Assembly: GCF_002727185.1 (NCBI RefSeq)
Contig: NZ_NIZW01000002.1
Span: forward strand, 1-64,000
DNA from: Rhodopirellula bahusiensis
GTDB taxonomy: Bacteria; Planctomycetota; Planctomycetia; Pirellulales; Pirellulaceae
Length of the DNA stretch: 64,000 bases
Direction: 5' to 3'
This document shows positions 55,013-63,746 of this stretch, in pieces; position 1 is the first letter of the stretch, and each line of letters starts with the position of its first letter. A program made the position numbers and the translations under genes. The notes below the pieces were generated by a model. The model was not told where the DNA came from. It searched no databases and saw only the letters and a program-made list of their open reading frames with translations.

Positions 55013-55714
55013 ATGACGTCCCCAATCCAACCCGAGTTGTTTCATTTCCTGGAAGACCTCGCTGACAACAACAATCGGGATTGGTTTGCGGAGAACAAAT
55101 CTCGGTACGAGGACGAAGTCCGCCAACCCGCACTCGAACTGATTCGCCAGCTCGCTGTCCCCTTGAAGCGATCCGCACCGATGCTTCGCGTGATCGACAA
55201 AACCCAAGGTGGTTCTCTGATGCGAATCTACCGCGACACACGGTTCAGCAAAGACAAGACGCCGTACAAGACAAACGTGGGAATCTCGCTGCGACACGAT
55301 GCGTGCTTCACCGGAACCGTTTCCGATGACATCCACGCTCCCGGTGGCTATGTGCATTTGTCCGCTGAGGAATGCTTCGTCGGAATGGGTGCATGGCGGC
55401 CACAGCGTCAATCTTTGGCGGCAATCCGGGCTGCCATCGCGGAAGATCCCAAGGCTTGGCGACGCGCTCGTGATGCCAAGTCATTTCGCACGTCGTATGA
55501 GCTGGGCGGTGACCGATTGAAAACGTCTCCGCGTGACTATGACCGCGACCATCCGATGATCGAGGACTTACGGCGGATTGACTTCATCGGCATCGCGTCA
55601 GTGAAACGCAAAGAGATCACTGCCGATGATTCAGTGGCTCGGATCACTCAATTGATTCGTGACGCCAAGCCGTTCATGCGGTTTCTTTGCGACGCTGTCG
55701 ACGTGCCTTATTGA
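55013..55714 (+). CDS. DUF2461 domain protein
   Basis: The 233-residue soluble protein matches the DUF2461 pattern: LFHFLEDLADNNNRDWFAENKSRYEDEVRQPALELI, the central MRIYRDTRFSKDKTPYKTNVGI, GGYVHLSAEECFVGMGAW, and KTSPRDYDRDHPMIEDL near the end. The family is widespread and of unknown function. It starts five bases after flhB, so it may be on the same transcript, but nothing links it to flagella. Confidence 0.9.
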   Translation: MTSPIQPELFHFLEDLADNNNRDWFAENKSRYEDEVRQPALELIRQLAVPLKRSAPMLRVIDKTQGGSLMRIYRDTRFSKDKTPYKTNVGISLRHDACFTGTVSDDIHAPGGYVHLSAEECFVGMGAWRPQRQSLAAIRAAIAEDPKAWRRARDAKSFRTSYELGGDRLKTSPRDYDRDHPMIEDLRRIDFIGIASVKRKEITADDSVARITQLIRDAKPFMRFLCDAVDVPY

Positions 55715-55834
55715 ATTCGATTTGTCACGCTTTTTAGATACGATTTTAGAAACTGGGGTTGCGACAGTTCTGACGGAAAGGCGATAGCTGATCCAACGTT
55801 GAATTTCTGAATCGTAGCACGTGGAGCGTTCTCA

Positions 55835-56329
55835 ATGCCCCGTTTTGAAATGTCGCCTTTTTCGCGTCGACTCACAGTTTGTGTATGTTTGTTCGTCGGT
55901 AGCCAGTGCATGGTCGCCACGTCTGTCTCTGCACAAGGTGCGGAGCCGGGAGCCTTCTCCAAGATGGCTCAAACTCTCAATCCAGCGAACTGGAAGATGC
56001 CTTCGATGCCGAAGACTCCCAGTTTTCGCATGCCGACGTTCTTGGTTCCCAACGCCGATCAAGATCGGATTGTCGAACGCAAAGACGGTCTGATGACGGA
56101 TGTCAAAAACACCGCGTCGGCATCGTGGCAGCGAACAAAAGAAACCTTCAATCCAGCTCGATTGAACCCGATGAACATGTTTGCCGGAGCGGGAACGGAA
56201 AAGGCTCCTGCGTCGGAATCGGATTCACCCGGATTCTTCAGTTCGATGTTTGGGGCTCCCAAAGCCGCAACCGGACCTGAAGAACGAGTTGCCAACGTCA
56301 ACGATTTCCTCGGCCAGCAACGTCCCTGA
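55835..56329 (+). CDS. Hypothetical exported protein
   Basis: The 164-residue product has a signal peptide (RRLTVCVCLFVGSQCMVATSVSA-QG). The mature part is Pro/Met/Ala-rich with two repeated motifs, (T)LNPANWKMPSMPK and RLNPMNMFAGA. No recognised domain. An intrinsic terminator follows at 56370, so it is monocistronic. Probably a planctomycete-specific cell-envelope protein. Confidence 0.72.
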   Translation: MPRFEMSPFSRRLTVCVCLFVGSQCMVATSVSAQGAEPGAFSKMAQTLNPANWKMPSMPKTPSFRMPTFLVPNADQDRIVERKDGLMTDVKNTASASWQRTKETFNPARLNPMNMFAGAGTEKAPASESDSPGFFSSMFGAPKAATGPEERVANVNDFLGQQRP

Positions 56330-56369
56330 GAATTCCTTTCTTGCGTGTCGGCTTGGTGTGGAGGATGAT

Positions 56370-56406
56370 GGAGAAGACGGTTTCGGACTGGCTCTCTTCT
56401 CCTTTT
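56370..56406 (+). terminator. Intrinsic terminator
   Basis: An eight-base stem, GGAGAAGA with TCTTCTCC, a seventeen-base loop and TTTT at 56403-56406 lie 41 bases past the exported-protein stop and 15 bases before the SelA-like gene. Confidence 0.65.
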
Positions 56407-56420
56407 GAAAACAATTTCTG

Positions 56421-57761
56421 ATGGCACTGCCTCCCTGGACGGTGGATTTGTTGCGACGCGGCGTCGCCGATTTGGCTCGACAAGCGACGGACCCGGAAAC
56501 CGCACAAAACCTCAAAGACCAAGCCAGCAAATTGGTCGAGGAACTGCCTCGTGTGGCTCGGGAAAAAGTGGACACGATCTTGAAGCAGGCTGAAGCGAGC
56601 GCCGCACCCTTTCGCGACGCTTGGTCCGGAGCGACGTCGTTTCAACGCCCGCAATCTCTGATCAACGGATCGGGAAACCTTTCGCACCCGCGTGGCAGCG
56701 GTGTTGCCGTGGACCCGTCGGTGTTGGCCGCCGCGGCACAGTATTTGATGGGTGATTGCAGTCTGCCTCACGACCAACGCAGCACCCAACCGGTCGAACG
56801 ATTTCTGACGGACGGTTGTGGGACCGAGGTTCAAGTCCTCGTGGTCAATTCGTTTGACTCGGGATTGAGTTTGCTCGGCCAATGCGGGCGTCGAGCCGGA
56901 CGCATTCTCGTGCCTCGTTGTTGTGCGGTCCCGTTGCGAGCGGGTGATCCGGCATGCTTGGCCGATGAGCTGCAACGTTGGACGGGAGGATCCGTTCGGG
57001 AAGTCGGAACGTCCGCCGGGATCACGGAAGCGGACTTGGCCGGTGCGATGGGTGGCTGCCCGAGTCGATCATTCGGTGGTCAGCGAACAACGACATTGGT
57101 GCGACTTCCGCTTGCATGCTGCACGCTGGATGCGGAGACGCGTCGCAATCACGGTGTTTCGGAAGTGGTAGTGGCGCCGACCGCGCGGCTGTTGGGAGGA
57201 TCGTCGGAAAGCTGCTGCAGTGCCGCCGAATTGATCCGTAGCGGTGCCGATGGTGTGTTGATGGGTGGCAGTGTTCTGACGGGAACACCCGGCATGGGCA
57301 TCTTGATTGGACGCACCGAATGGATGAAAGCGTGGGAAGAAGACCCACGAGTTTCGATGCTGCAAGCGCCCGATGCGATGATCGCGATGTTGAACGCGGC
57401 CGCGTTACTGGCTTGTGACAGTGGTTTGCCCGTGGACCGATTGATCTCGGCGAGCGAAAGCAATTTGCACGACCGAGCCGAGCGATTGGCAACTCAGTTG
57501 TCCGGGATTGACGGCGTGACGTCCGCGACGGTGACTCAAGAATCCGCAACGATGTCTGCCGAGTCCGGCAAGCTTCCATCGCGACAGGTTTTGGTGCGAG
57601 TCAACACGGCCAGCCCCGCGGTGATCGTCGAACGATTGACCAAGGGCGACACGTGTTTGTTGGTCGAACCTTCTGATGACGGCATCGCAATCGATCTGCG
57701 ATGGATCACACCGGATCAACAAGCTCGGATCTCGCAGCTGTTTTCCGCCGCGATTCACTGA
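56421..57761 (+). CDS. SelA-like fold-type I protein without the PLP lysine
   Basis: The 446-residue product resembles L-seryl-tRNA(Sec) selenium transferase in layout. It has a helical N-terminal region, INGSGNLSHPRGSG near 81 (SelA: INATG…LHTNLGR) and a C-terminal tail SRQVLVRVNTASPAVIVERLTKGDTCLL … DGIAIDLRWITPDQ that fits the SelA end domain. The segment that in SelA holds the PLP lysine (SGDKLLGGPQAG) reads GGSVLTGTPGMG at 282-293, with Val285 in place of Lys. Cofactor chemistry is therefore unlikely. selB, selD or tRNA-Sec are not adjacent. It could be a scaffold, regulator or decayed paralogue. The length and frame are intact. Confidence 0.7.
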   Translation: MALPPWTVDLLRRGVADLARQATDPETAQNLKDQASKLVEELPRVAREKVDTILKQAEASAAPFRDAWSGATSFQRPQSLINGSGNLSHPRGSGVAVDPSVLAAAAQYLMGDCSLPHDQRSTQPVERFLTDGCGTEVQVLVVNSFDSGLSLLGQCGRRAGRILVPRCCAVPLRAGDPACLADELQRWTGGSVREVGTSAGITEADLAGAMGGCPSRSFGGQRTTTLVRLPLACCTLDAETRRNHGVSEVVVAPTARLLGGSSESCCSAAELIRSGADGVLMGGSVLTGTPGMGILIGRTEWMKAWEEDPRVSMLQAPDAMIAMLNAAALLACDSGLPVDRLISASESNLHDRAERLATQLSGIDGVTSATVTQESATMSAESGKLPSRQVLVRVNTASPAVIVERLTKGDTCLLVEPSDDGIAIDLRWITPDQQARISQLFSAAIH

Positions 57762-57769
57762 GTCGATCT

Positions 57770-57791
57770 TTGCCTCGCGATCGCGAGGCAA
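57770..57791. terminator. Perfect palindrome between convergent genes
   Basis: A perfect 22-base palindrome (half-site TTGCCTCGCGA) lies eight bases past the SelA-like stop and 20 bases before the end of the transporter gene. It can form a hairpin on both transcripts. No T run is present; a protein-binding site is an alternative. Confidence 0.45.
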
Positions 57792-57811
57792 TCGGAAGCA
57801 CGCGGATACAC

Positions 57812-59131
57812 TCAGATCAATCCGCTGAGTGTTTTCACTGACAAGGCGATCACGACGGCCAATCCGATCCAAGCCAGCACACGGATTGGCCAGGCGACGT
57901 CTTTGCGATCCAGCGTGTGCAATTGCCATACGATGACGCCGGCGAGCAGTGGAAAGCAAAGCACGGTGAGCGACTGTGCAATGACAATGAAGCTGACCAA
58001 ATCCACATCAGTCAATGCGGCGAGGCTCGCGACCGCCCATCCCGCGAGCAGGGCCGCAATGGTTGCTCGCCGGACCGGTCGAGATGAGACTCGGCAATCC
58101 GTCCCAATCGCGTCGCAAAAGACGACTCCGCCAATCAAAGCGTTGACTAAGAACGAACTGGCCGCTCCCGCGAAAATTCCGATCGAGAAGACGATTCGGG
58201 CCCATGAGCCGAATAAGGGCTCAAGCGACAAGGCAACGACAGACGCGTCGGTCAAATCTTTTGGTGCGATGTTGCCGTGCAACGCAGTCGCTGCGGTGAC
58301 ATAAATCATTCCGGTGATCAAAGCCAAGGATGAAATTCCGACGAAGACGTCGAGAAATCCGGTGGAAAGGTTGTCCCGTTTCCAACCCTTCTCTTTGACT
58401 TGATAGGACTGGTAAAAGGCGCCCGCGACGGAAAACGTTGTTGCGACCAATGCCGCCATGCTCAACCAAGCGATCGAGGCGTTGTCGGAATTCGCAATCG
58501 CTTCGGAATCGCTGGCCAGCGCCGCGTCGGCTACTGGTGTCGGCAGGCTCGGGACCAATCCGCCGATCACTTCGCTCCAATCCGGTGCCGAAGCAAACAT
58601 GCTGGCTCCAAACGACAGGACCATCGCACCGACGAGGAACGCCATCACTCGTTCAATCCATCGATATAAATCGCGGCGGCCCAGCCACACCAGTGCGATG
58701 ATGGCTCCGTTGAACAGCAGCAATCCTGATGCACGTCCAAGTGTTGACCATTTGTTCACGGTGTCGTGACCGATGAATCCACTGACGGCCATCCACATCG
58801 CGTTGTTGTTCGATGCTTGGAACAACGTGATCGCGATCAGCAGGGAAAGTCCGACGATCCAGGCGGCCCACCGTCCAAATCGATCGGCAACCAAACCGCA
58901 CAAAGTATTTTCTTTGCAAACGCCAACCGTCATCGCGGCGGCGGTCATCCCGATCATCAAGATTCCCGCGAGCGGAACAATCCAAAGCAAATCGAAGCCT
59001 TCTCCGCAGGCAACACGGCTGGCACTGACGATGCTTCCGGGGCCAAGAACGACCGCCGCGACGACGATTGCGGGTCCAATTCGGCGGTATCGTTTCCAAC
59101 CACTCTCGTTTACTGCTACCGGCTGTGTCAC
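57812..59131 (-). CDS. Nramp-fold transporter with altered metal site
   Basis: LeuT-fold transporter related to Nramp/MntH, 439 residues from the GTG at 59131; a GTG at 59173 would add 14 residues but abuts the divergent gene. About eleven helices are visible. Helix 1 reads LGPGSIVSASRVACGEGFDLLWIVP, aligning with Nramp DPGN, so the metal-binding Asp and Asn are Gly and Ser. The helix-6 motif (MPHN in Nramp) aligns with SVAG. Transport of Mn or Fe by the usual mechanism is doubtful. It could carry another ion or small solute, or act as a sensor. Divergent from nagB. Confidence 0.8.
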   Translation of the reverse strand: MTQPVAVNESGWKRYRRIGPAIVVAAVVLGPGSIVSASRVACGEGFDLLWIVPLAGILMIGMTAAAMTVGVCKENTLCGLVADRFGRWAAWIVGLSLLIAITLFQASNNNAMWMAVSGFIGHDTVNKWSTLGRASGLLLFNGAIIALVWLGRRDLYRWIERVMAFLVGAMVLSFGASMFASAPDWSEVIGGLVPSLPTPVADAALASDSEAIANSDNASIAWLSMAALVATTFSVAGAFYQSYQVKEKGWKRDNLSTGFLDVFVGISSLALITGMIYVTAATALHGNIAPKDLTDASVVALSLEPLFGSWARIVFSIGIFAGAASSFLVNALIGGVVFCDAIGTDCRVSSRPVRRATIAALLAGWAVASLAALTDVDLVSFIVIAQSLTVLCFPLLAGVIVWQLHTLDRKDVAWPIRVLAWIGLAVVIALSVKTLSGLI

Positions 59132-59173
59132 AATGAAGCCTTGTCGAAGAACAAATGATTTGTTAGCCGCCAC

Positions 59174-59953
59174 ATGCGACCGCCAATGTTGAACAAGATC
59201 CTAGCCGCTGACCGCTTCGAAATGGGGCTGTGGGTTGGCCGAAATGCTGCCGACTCGATCCGAACGGCTCTGAATGAGTACGGTAATGCCAACATAGTGG
59301 TGGCAACCGGTGCTTCTCAATTTGAAGTTTTGTCGTCTTTGTCCGAGCAACCTGGCATCGATTGGTCGAAGGTGACCGGTTTTCATCTCGACGAATACGT
59401 CGGGGTTTCACCGGAACACCCCGCGTCGTTCTGCCGGTATCTGCGCGAACGCTTTGTCGAAAAAGTCTCGCCGGGTGCGTTTCACTATCTTCGCGGCGAT
59501 GAAAATCCCACGGAAACGATGAAGCGTGTTGGTGATCTGCTGCGTCAAACCCGAATCGACGTGTCGCTGGTGGGAATTGGTGAGAACGCACACCTCGCGT
59601 TCAATGACCCGCCCGCGGATCTGGAGGCGACGGACCCTTATTTGTTGGTCGATTTGGACCAGCGTTGTCGTGAGCAGCAAGTCGGCGAAGGTTGGTTCTC
59701 GTCACTTGACGAAGTCCCAACGCAAGCGATCAGCATGTCGGTTCAACAGATTCTGAAATCACGTCAGATCTTTTGTTCCGTCCCCGACGCTCAGAAAGCG
59801 GAGGCGGTCGCCAGAACGTTGTCGGTAGTCAATGATCCGATGGTGCCCGCGTCAGCTCTGCACACGCATTCCAACGCGACGCTAATCATCGACATCGCGT
59901 CGTCAGCTCAACTCGATCGCGATCTTCGCAACTCGATGGAGCCTGGCAGTTGA
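59174..59953 (+). CDS. nagB: Glucosamine-6-phosphate deaminase-like protein
   Basis: Converts glucosamine-6-phosphate to fructose-6-phosphate and ammonia in amino-sugar breakdown. The 259-residue protein has VATGASQFEVL (phosphate loop), FHLDEYVGVSPEHPASF (catalytic Asp region) and GIGENAHLAFNDPP. The last motif differs from E. coli NagB (GNDGHIAFNEP): the ring-opening Asp is Asn and the Glu is Asp, a variant I recall in NagB-like proteins of several phyla. It may start at ATG 59174 or 59186. It overlaps nagA by four bases (TTGA), so the two are coupled. Confidence 0.85.
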   Translation: MRPPMLNKILAADRFEMGLWVGRNAADSIRTALNEYGNANIVVATGASQFEVLSSLSEQPGIDWSKVTGFHLDEYVGVSPEHPASFCRYLRERFVEKVSPGAFHYLRGDENPTETMKRVGDLLRQTRIDVSLVGIGENAHLAFNDPPADLEATDPYLLVDLDQRCREQQVGEGWFSSLDEVPTQAISMSVQQILKSRQIFCSVPDAQKAEAVARTLSVVNDPMVPASALHTHSNATLIIDIASSAQLDRDLRNSMEPGS

Positions 59954-60867
59954 GCTACGTCGATCTTCAGGTCAACGGCTATGCCGGCGTGGACTTCAAT
60001 GGGAATGAACTTTCCACTTCGCAGGTTCAGCATGCTTGCCGTGCGATGCGTGACCACCAGGTGGACCGATGCTTGGCCACGGTGATCACCGATTCGATGG
60101 ACGCCATGTGCGGACGAATCAGCCGTATCGCTGATGCGATTGATGCCGACGCCGACATCGCGAAAACGATCGCGGGAATCCATGTCGAAGGTCCGTTTCT
60201 GTCACCGTTGGACGGTTACGCGGGGGCTCATCCGAAGTCTGAGATTCGTGCGGCGAAGATCGAGGACGCTCAGCGTTTACTAGACGCCGGGCGAGGGCAC
60301 GTGCGTTTGGTCACGCTTGCACCCGAGCAGGATCCGACGGGCGAAACAACGCGTTGGTTGCACCAGCACGGACTGATCGTTGCGGCGGGACACACCAACG
60401 CGAGCTTGAGTGAACTCGACGTCGCGATTGATGCTGGGCTGTCGATGTTCACTCATCTGGGCAATGCCTGCCCGTCGCAGGTTCCTCGTCACGACAATAT
60501 TGTGCAGCGAGTCCTTTCGCGTTCATCCCGTTTGGCGATCAGCTTCATTGCCGATGGTTTTCACATTCCGATGATGGCCCTCGGCAACTATCTGCAGTGC
60601 GTGCCGGAAGAAAACATCGTGATCGTCAGTGACGCGATCAGTGCGGCTGGATTGGGACCGGGCACCTATGCTCTGGCGGGCCAGAACGTGCATGTCGATG
60701 ACGACGGCGCCGCGTGGGCGGAGTGTCGAACTCACTTCGCCGGGTGTGCAACCTCGGTTCAAACCATGACCGAAAAACTACGCCAAGACCTGGGCATCGA
60801 TGAAGCTCGTATCAAGGCGTGGACCCAAACCAATCCGGCAAGATTGCTGGATGAAGCTAGGTCGTGA
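59950..60867 (+). CDS. nagA: N-acetylglucosamine-6-phosphate deacetylase
   Basis: Amidohydrolase that supplies the substrate of NagB. The 305-residue protein starts at a TTG that overlaps the nagB stop (TTGA at 59950-59953). It shows GIHVEGPFLSPLDGYAGAHP (metal-binding Glu), AAGHTNAS, FTHLGNACP (His), ISFIADGFHI and VIVSDAISAAGLGPG (catalytic Asp). Most NagA proteins have about 380 residues with a small beta-sandwich domain formed by both ends; this one begins at the barrel, so that domain is largely missing. The residues needed for catalysis appear present. Confidence 0.9.
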   Translation: MSYVDLQVNGYAGVDFNGNELSTSQVQHACRAMRDHQVDRCLATVITDSMDAMCGRISRIADAIDADADIAKTIAGIHVEGPFLSPLDGYAGAHPKSEIRAAKIEDAQRLLDAGRGHVRLVTLAPEQDPTGETTRWLHQHGLIVAAGHTNASLSELDVAIDAGLSMFTHLGNACPSQVPRHDNIVQRVLSRSSRLAISFIADGFHIPMMALGNYLQCVPEENIVIVSDAISAAGLGPGTYALAGQNVHVDDDGAAWAECRTHFAGCATSVQTMTEKLRQDLGIDEARIKAWTQTNPARLLDEARS

Positions 60868-60887
60868 CCGCGAAAACGTTTCGCGGT
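60867..60887. terminator. Hairpin between convergent nagA and GGDEF genes
   Basis: A nine-base stem, ACCGCGAAA with TTTCGCGGT, and a three-base loop start at the last base of the nagA stop. No T run beyond the stem. Probably a bidirectional transcript end. Confidence 0.5.
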
Positions 60888-60900
60888 TGGCAGACCGCGT

Positions 60901-61869
60901 TTACGATCGGACCACTTCGGGCGCGTTGATCAGTTGGGCGCCGTTGCCGTCATTGAAGTAAACCCGGTTCCGGCCCATGTTCTTCGCCGAGTAAAGGGCT
61001 TCGTCCGCCCGACGAACGATCGGACCGATGACCAAGTCTTCGTGAGGTGTGCTCAGCCCGACGCTCAATGTGACTTGCAGTTCTGCCGAGCCCGCTTCGA
61101 TGGAATCGTTGGCGATACGATCTCGCAGTTTGTTGACCTTGTCGGCCGCGGCGCGGATCGGCAGATAAGTCAGGATGGCGAACTCTTCGCCACCAAAACG
61201 CGAGACGATCTCGGCGTCTTGCATGCCATGACCGAGTCGTTGTGAAATCTGTTGCAAGACGACATCGCCGATGGGGTGGCCATGCGTGTCGTTGATCATC
61301 TTGAAATGATCGATGTCCATAAGGATCAGCGTGAACGACTTGCCGCCAGCACGATAGGCGGAGAACATCTCGTCGAGCTTCTTGTCGAAGGCTCGACGGT
61401 TGAACAGGCCGGTCAATCCGTCCGTTCGAGCTTCGGTCAGGTAGGACTGAATTTGTTCCGTTTGTTCTTCGAGCTGTTGTTCGGCCGCTTCCAATCGCGT
61501 TTGCAGTTCGGTGTTGGTCGACATGATCTGGTTGATCAACGTCACCATGCGAGCGTCACTGGCTTGTTGGTTCTCATTTGCCCTGCCATTGCGAGCGGCG
61601 CCGGAACGCGATTGATGCAGACTGATCCGCATCGCGTCGCTGAGTTCACCCAGTTCGCTTTGGTAGTTCGAAACGTTCCCGGAATACTCGTTGGTCCATC
61701 GGGACAATCCTTCGAGTAAGCCCAACATACGTTGACGCTCGTCTTCTTGAATGATCGGGCCTTCCGGGATGGACTTCGTGACCTTGCGGCGACGTCGTCC
61801 AATGAAGTAACCGATTGCAATCAAAACCGCGGCAAAGAAGAAACCGGCGGCGATCAATGACGGGTTCAC
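60901..61869 (-). CDS. Membrane-anchored diguanylate cyclase (GGDEF)
   Basis: Makes c-di-GMP from GTP. The 322-residue product has one N-terminal membrane helix (LIAAGFFFAAVLIAIGYFIG), a basic stop-transfer stretch, a coiled coil (about 105-145) and a full GGDEF domain with DGLTGLFNRRAF, MDIDHFKMINDTHGHPIGD and RFGGEEF (226-230), so it should be active. The upstream inhibitory site (RxxD) is absent, so product feedback through it is not expected. No periplasmic sensor domain is present. Confidence 0.93.
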   Translation of the reverse strand: MNPSLIAAGFFFAAVLIAIGYFIGRRRRKVTKSIPEGPIIQEDERQRMLGLLEGLSRWTNEYSGNVSNYQSELGELSDAMRISLHQSRSGAARNGRANENQQASDARMVTLINQIMSTNTELQTRLEAAEQQLEEQTEQIQSYLTEARTDGLTGLFNRRAFDKKLDEMFSAYRAGGKSFTLILMDIDHFKMINDTHGHPIGDVVLQQISQRLGHGMQDAEIVSRFGGEEFAILTYLPIRAAADKVNKLRDRIANDSIEAGSAELQVTLSVGLSTPHEDLVIGPIVRRADEALYSAKNMGRNRVYFNDGNGAQLINAPEVVRS

Positions 61870-61920
61870 GGCAATGCGGAGGGTTACGAGGAAGCCCTCA
61901 GCGATCGCCGAAAGCTACGG

Positions 61921-63201
61921 TCAGGAAGTCAAACTGGACGTCGGATCATGCGATCCATTCGCGGAGACCGGAGGTGCGATCATCTCGCCGCGCGCTATCA
62001 CAACGAGTCCACTGTCTGTCACTGTTAGCCCACGAGCACGATCCGCTGCCAGATCATATCCAATTTCTGTTTCTGGAGGGATGTGAACTCCCTTGTCGAT
62101 GATCGCGCGTCGGATGCGGCTGTGTCGGCCCACGTTCACATCGTCGAACAGGATGCTGTCTTCGACTTGAGCATAGCTGTTGATGCGGCACCCCGTGCCA
62201 ATGATGCTGCGCCGAACGCAACCGCCGCTGACGATCGCGCCTTGGCAGACGATTGAATCAAGGGCTTCGCCGCGGCGTGACGAGCGACCTTCGCTACCGA
62301 AGACAAACTTTGGCGGTGGCAATTGAGGTTGAAAGGAGCGAATCGGCCATTGGCGGTCGTACAGATTCAGCTGAGGATCGACGCCGACCAGGTCCATGTT
62401 GGCTTCGTAGTAAGCTTCCAACGTGCCGACGTCACGCCAATACGCATCGCGTTTGCGGTTCTCGTCGGTGAATGGGAACGCGAACACTTGGCTGTCTTTG
62501 ATCGCGCCGGGAATGATGTTCTTGCCAAAATCGTGATCGCTGTCTGGCTGAGTCGCGTCGTCACACAGTCGTTCGAACAGGAACCGAGTGTTGAAAACGT
62601 AGATACCCATCGATGCCAAGCAGACATCGGGATCGTCAAGCGTTGGACGTGGGTTTTCCGGTTTTTCCTGGAATTCCACCAACCGATTGTCGGTATCCAC
62701 CTGCATCACACCGAACTGTCTCGCTTCATCGCGACTGACACGCAGTGCGCCAACTGTGACATCGGCACCCTTACGATGATGGAAATTCACCATCGATTCG
62801 TAGTTCATTTTGTACAGGTGGTCGCCTGCCAAAATCACGACGTACTCGGGCGCCTCACGCTCGATCGCGTAAATGTTCTGATAGACCGCATCGGCGGTGC
62901 CTTGGTACCAATTGTCATCGATGCGTTGTTGCGGCGGCACAACGTCGATGAATTCCCCCAATTCGCGGCAGAAGTAATTTCGCCACGCGACGTTGATGTG
63001 TCGATCGAGCGACTGGGCTTTGTACTGCGTCAGCAACAGCAAACGCCGCATGTCACTATTCAGGCAATTGCTCAGCACAAAGTCGATGATGCGATAGGCA
63101 CCACCGATGGGGACCGCTGGTTTCGCTCGGTCTCGCGTGAGCGGTTCGAGTCGTGAGCCACGACCTCCGGCCAGAATCACCGTTACTGTTTGTCGCATCA
63201 T
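61921..63201 (-). CDS. glgC: Glucose-1-phosphate adenylyltransferase
   Basis: Makes ADP-glucose for glycogen. The 426-residue protein has the nucleotide-binding motif ILAGGRGSRLEPLTRDRAKPAVPIGGAYRIIDFVLSN, then VVILAGDHLYKMNYESM, WYQGTADAVYQN (catalytic Asp region) and EFQEKPENP. The left-handed beta-helix end has repeats such as GCRINSYAQVEDSILFDDVNVGRHSRIRRAIID. ATG 63201 is preferred (TAGGA lies upstream), with ATG 63198 next to it; longer starts have no ribosome-binding site. It lies downstream of no other glycogen gene in this window. Confidence 0.93.
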   Translation of the reverse strand: MMRQTVTVILAGGRGSRLEPLTRDRAKPAVPIGGAYRIIDFVLSNCLNSDMRRLLLLTQYKAQSLDRHINVAWRNYFCRELGEFIDVVPPQQRIDDNWYQGTADAVYQNIYAIEREAPEYVVILAGDHLYKMNYESMVNFHHRKGADVTVGALRVSRDEARQFGVMQVDTDNRLVEFQEKPENPRPTLDDPDVCLASMGIYVFNTRFLFERLCDDATQPDSDHDFGKNIIPGAIKDSQVFAFPFTDENRKRDAYWRDVGTLEAYYEANMDLVGVDPQLNLYDRQWPIRSFQPQLPPPKFVFGSEGRSSRRGEALDSIVCQGAIVSGGCVRRSIIGTGCRINSYAQVEDSILFDDVNVGRHSRIRRAIIDKGVHIPPETEIGYDLAADRARGLTVTDSGLVVIARGEMIAPPVSANGSHDPTSSLTS

Positions 63202-63746
63202 TGGATCGTGGTTTCCTACCTCGGTGGGCATGTTGGCACCCGCAACATGCGAAGACCGCATGCTAGCAAAGTCCCTTGAGGACTGTCGAGCGGAATTTAA
63301 GTTTCCCTCACCGGCTTCAAAGGGAGTTTCATGCGTCGATGCGGGGTTGTTTCTCTATCTTAACAGTCGCCGCTGCAACCACTTTCCCCGTTGCAGGTCG
63401 TTTGCGGCATTGGGGGCTCACGAACACTCTGCGTCAGGCGCCGCCGCAGTGGCGAACCGGGGTTGCCGACTCAGCACATATCGCGCCGCTGGGATCATGC
63501 ACCGGCGGGCCGTGCCCCGAGACAGCACCGAACGTTTTCGCGAACTTGTCTCCGGTTCAAAGTGAACCAAACGGGCACCGTTCGCAGTAGTACTGCTCTC
63601 GAATTGTCATGGGAACGGTCTGGACTCGGATGCGTGCAACTCATGGCAAATGTTTGGAAGAGGTTGCGCGACGGTGCGTTGACTTCACCGCGGTACGAGC
63701 GAAATATCACTCACCCGACCATCCCCCTTTGGAGAAGACATTCACG
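63202..63746. other. Divergent intergenic region between glgC and htrA-type gene
   Basis: No gene is supported in these 545 bases; open frames here have no protein-like features. It should hold two promoters. GGAGAAG at 63731-63737 is the ribosome-binding site of the protease gene. No repeat of the classes seen elsewhere was found. Confidence 0.5.

Noticed and set aside
53961-55241. Minus-strand open frame of 426 codons over flhB
   Set aside because: Antisense to flhB and DUF2461; its His/Gln-rich composition is typical of shadow frames here.
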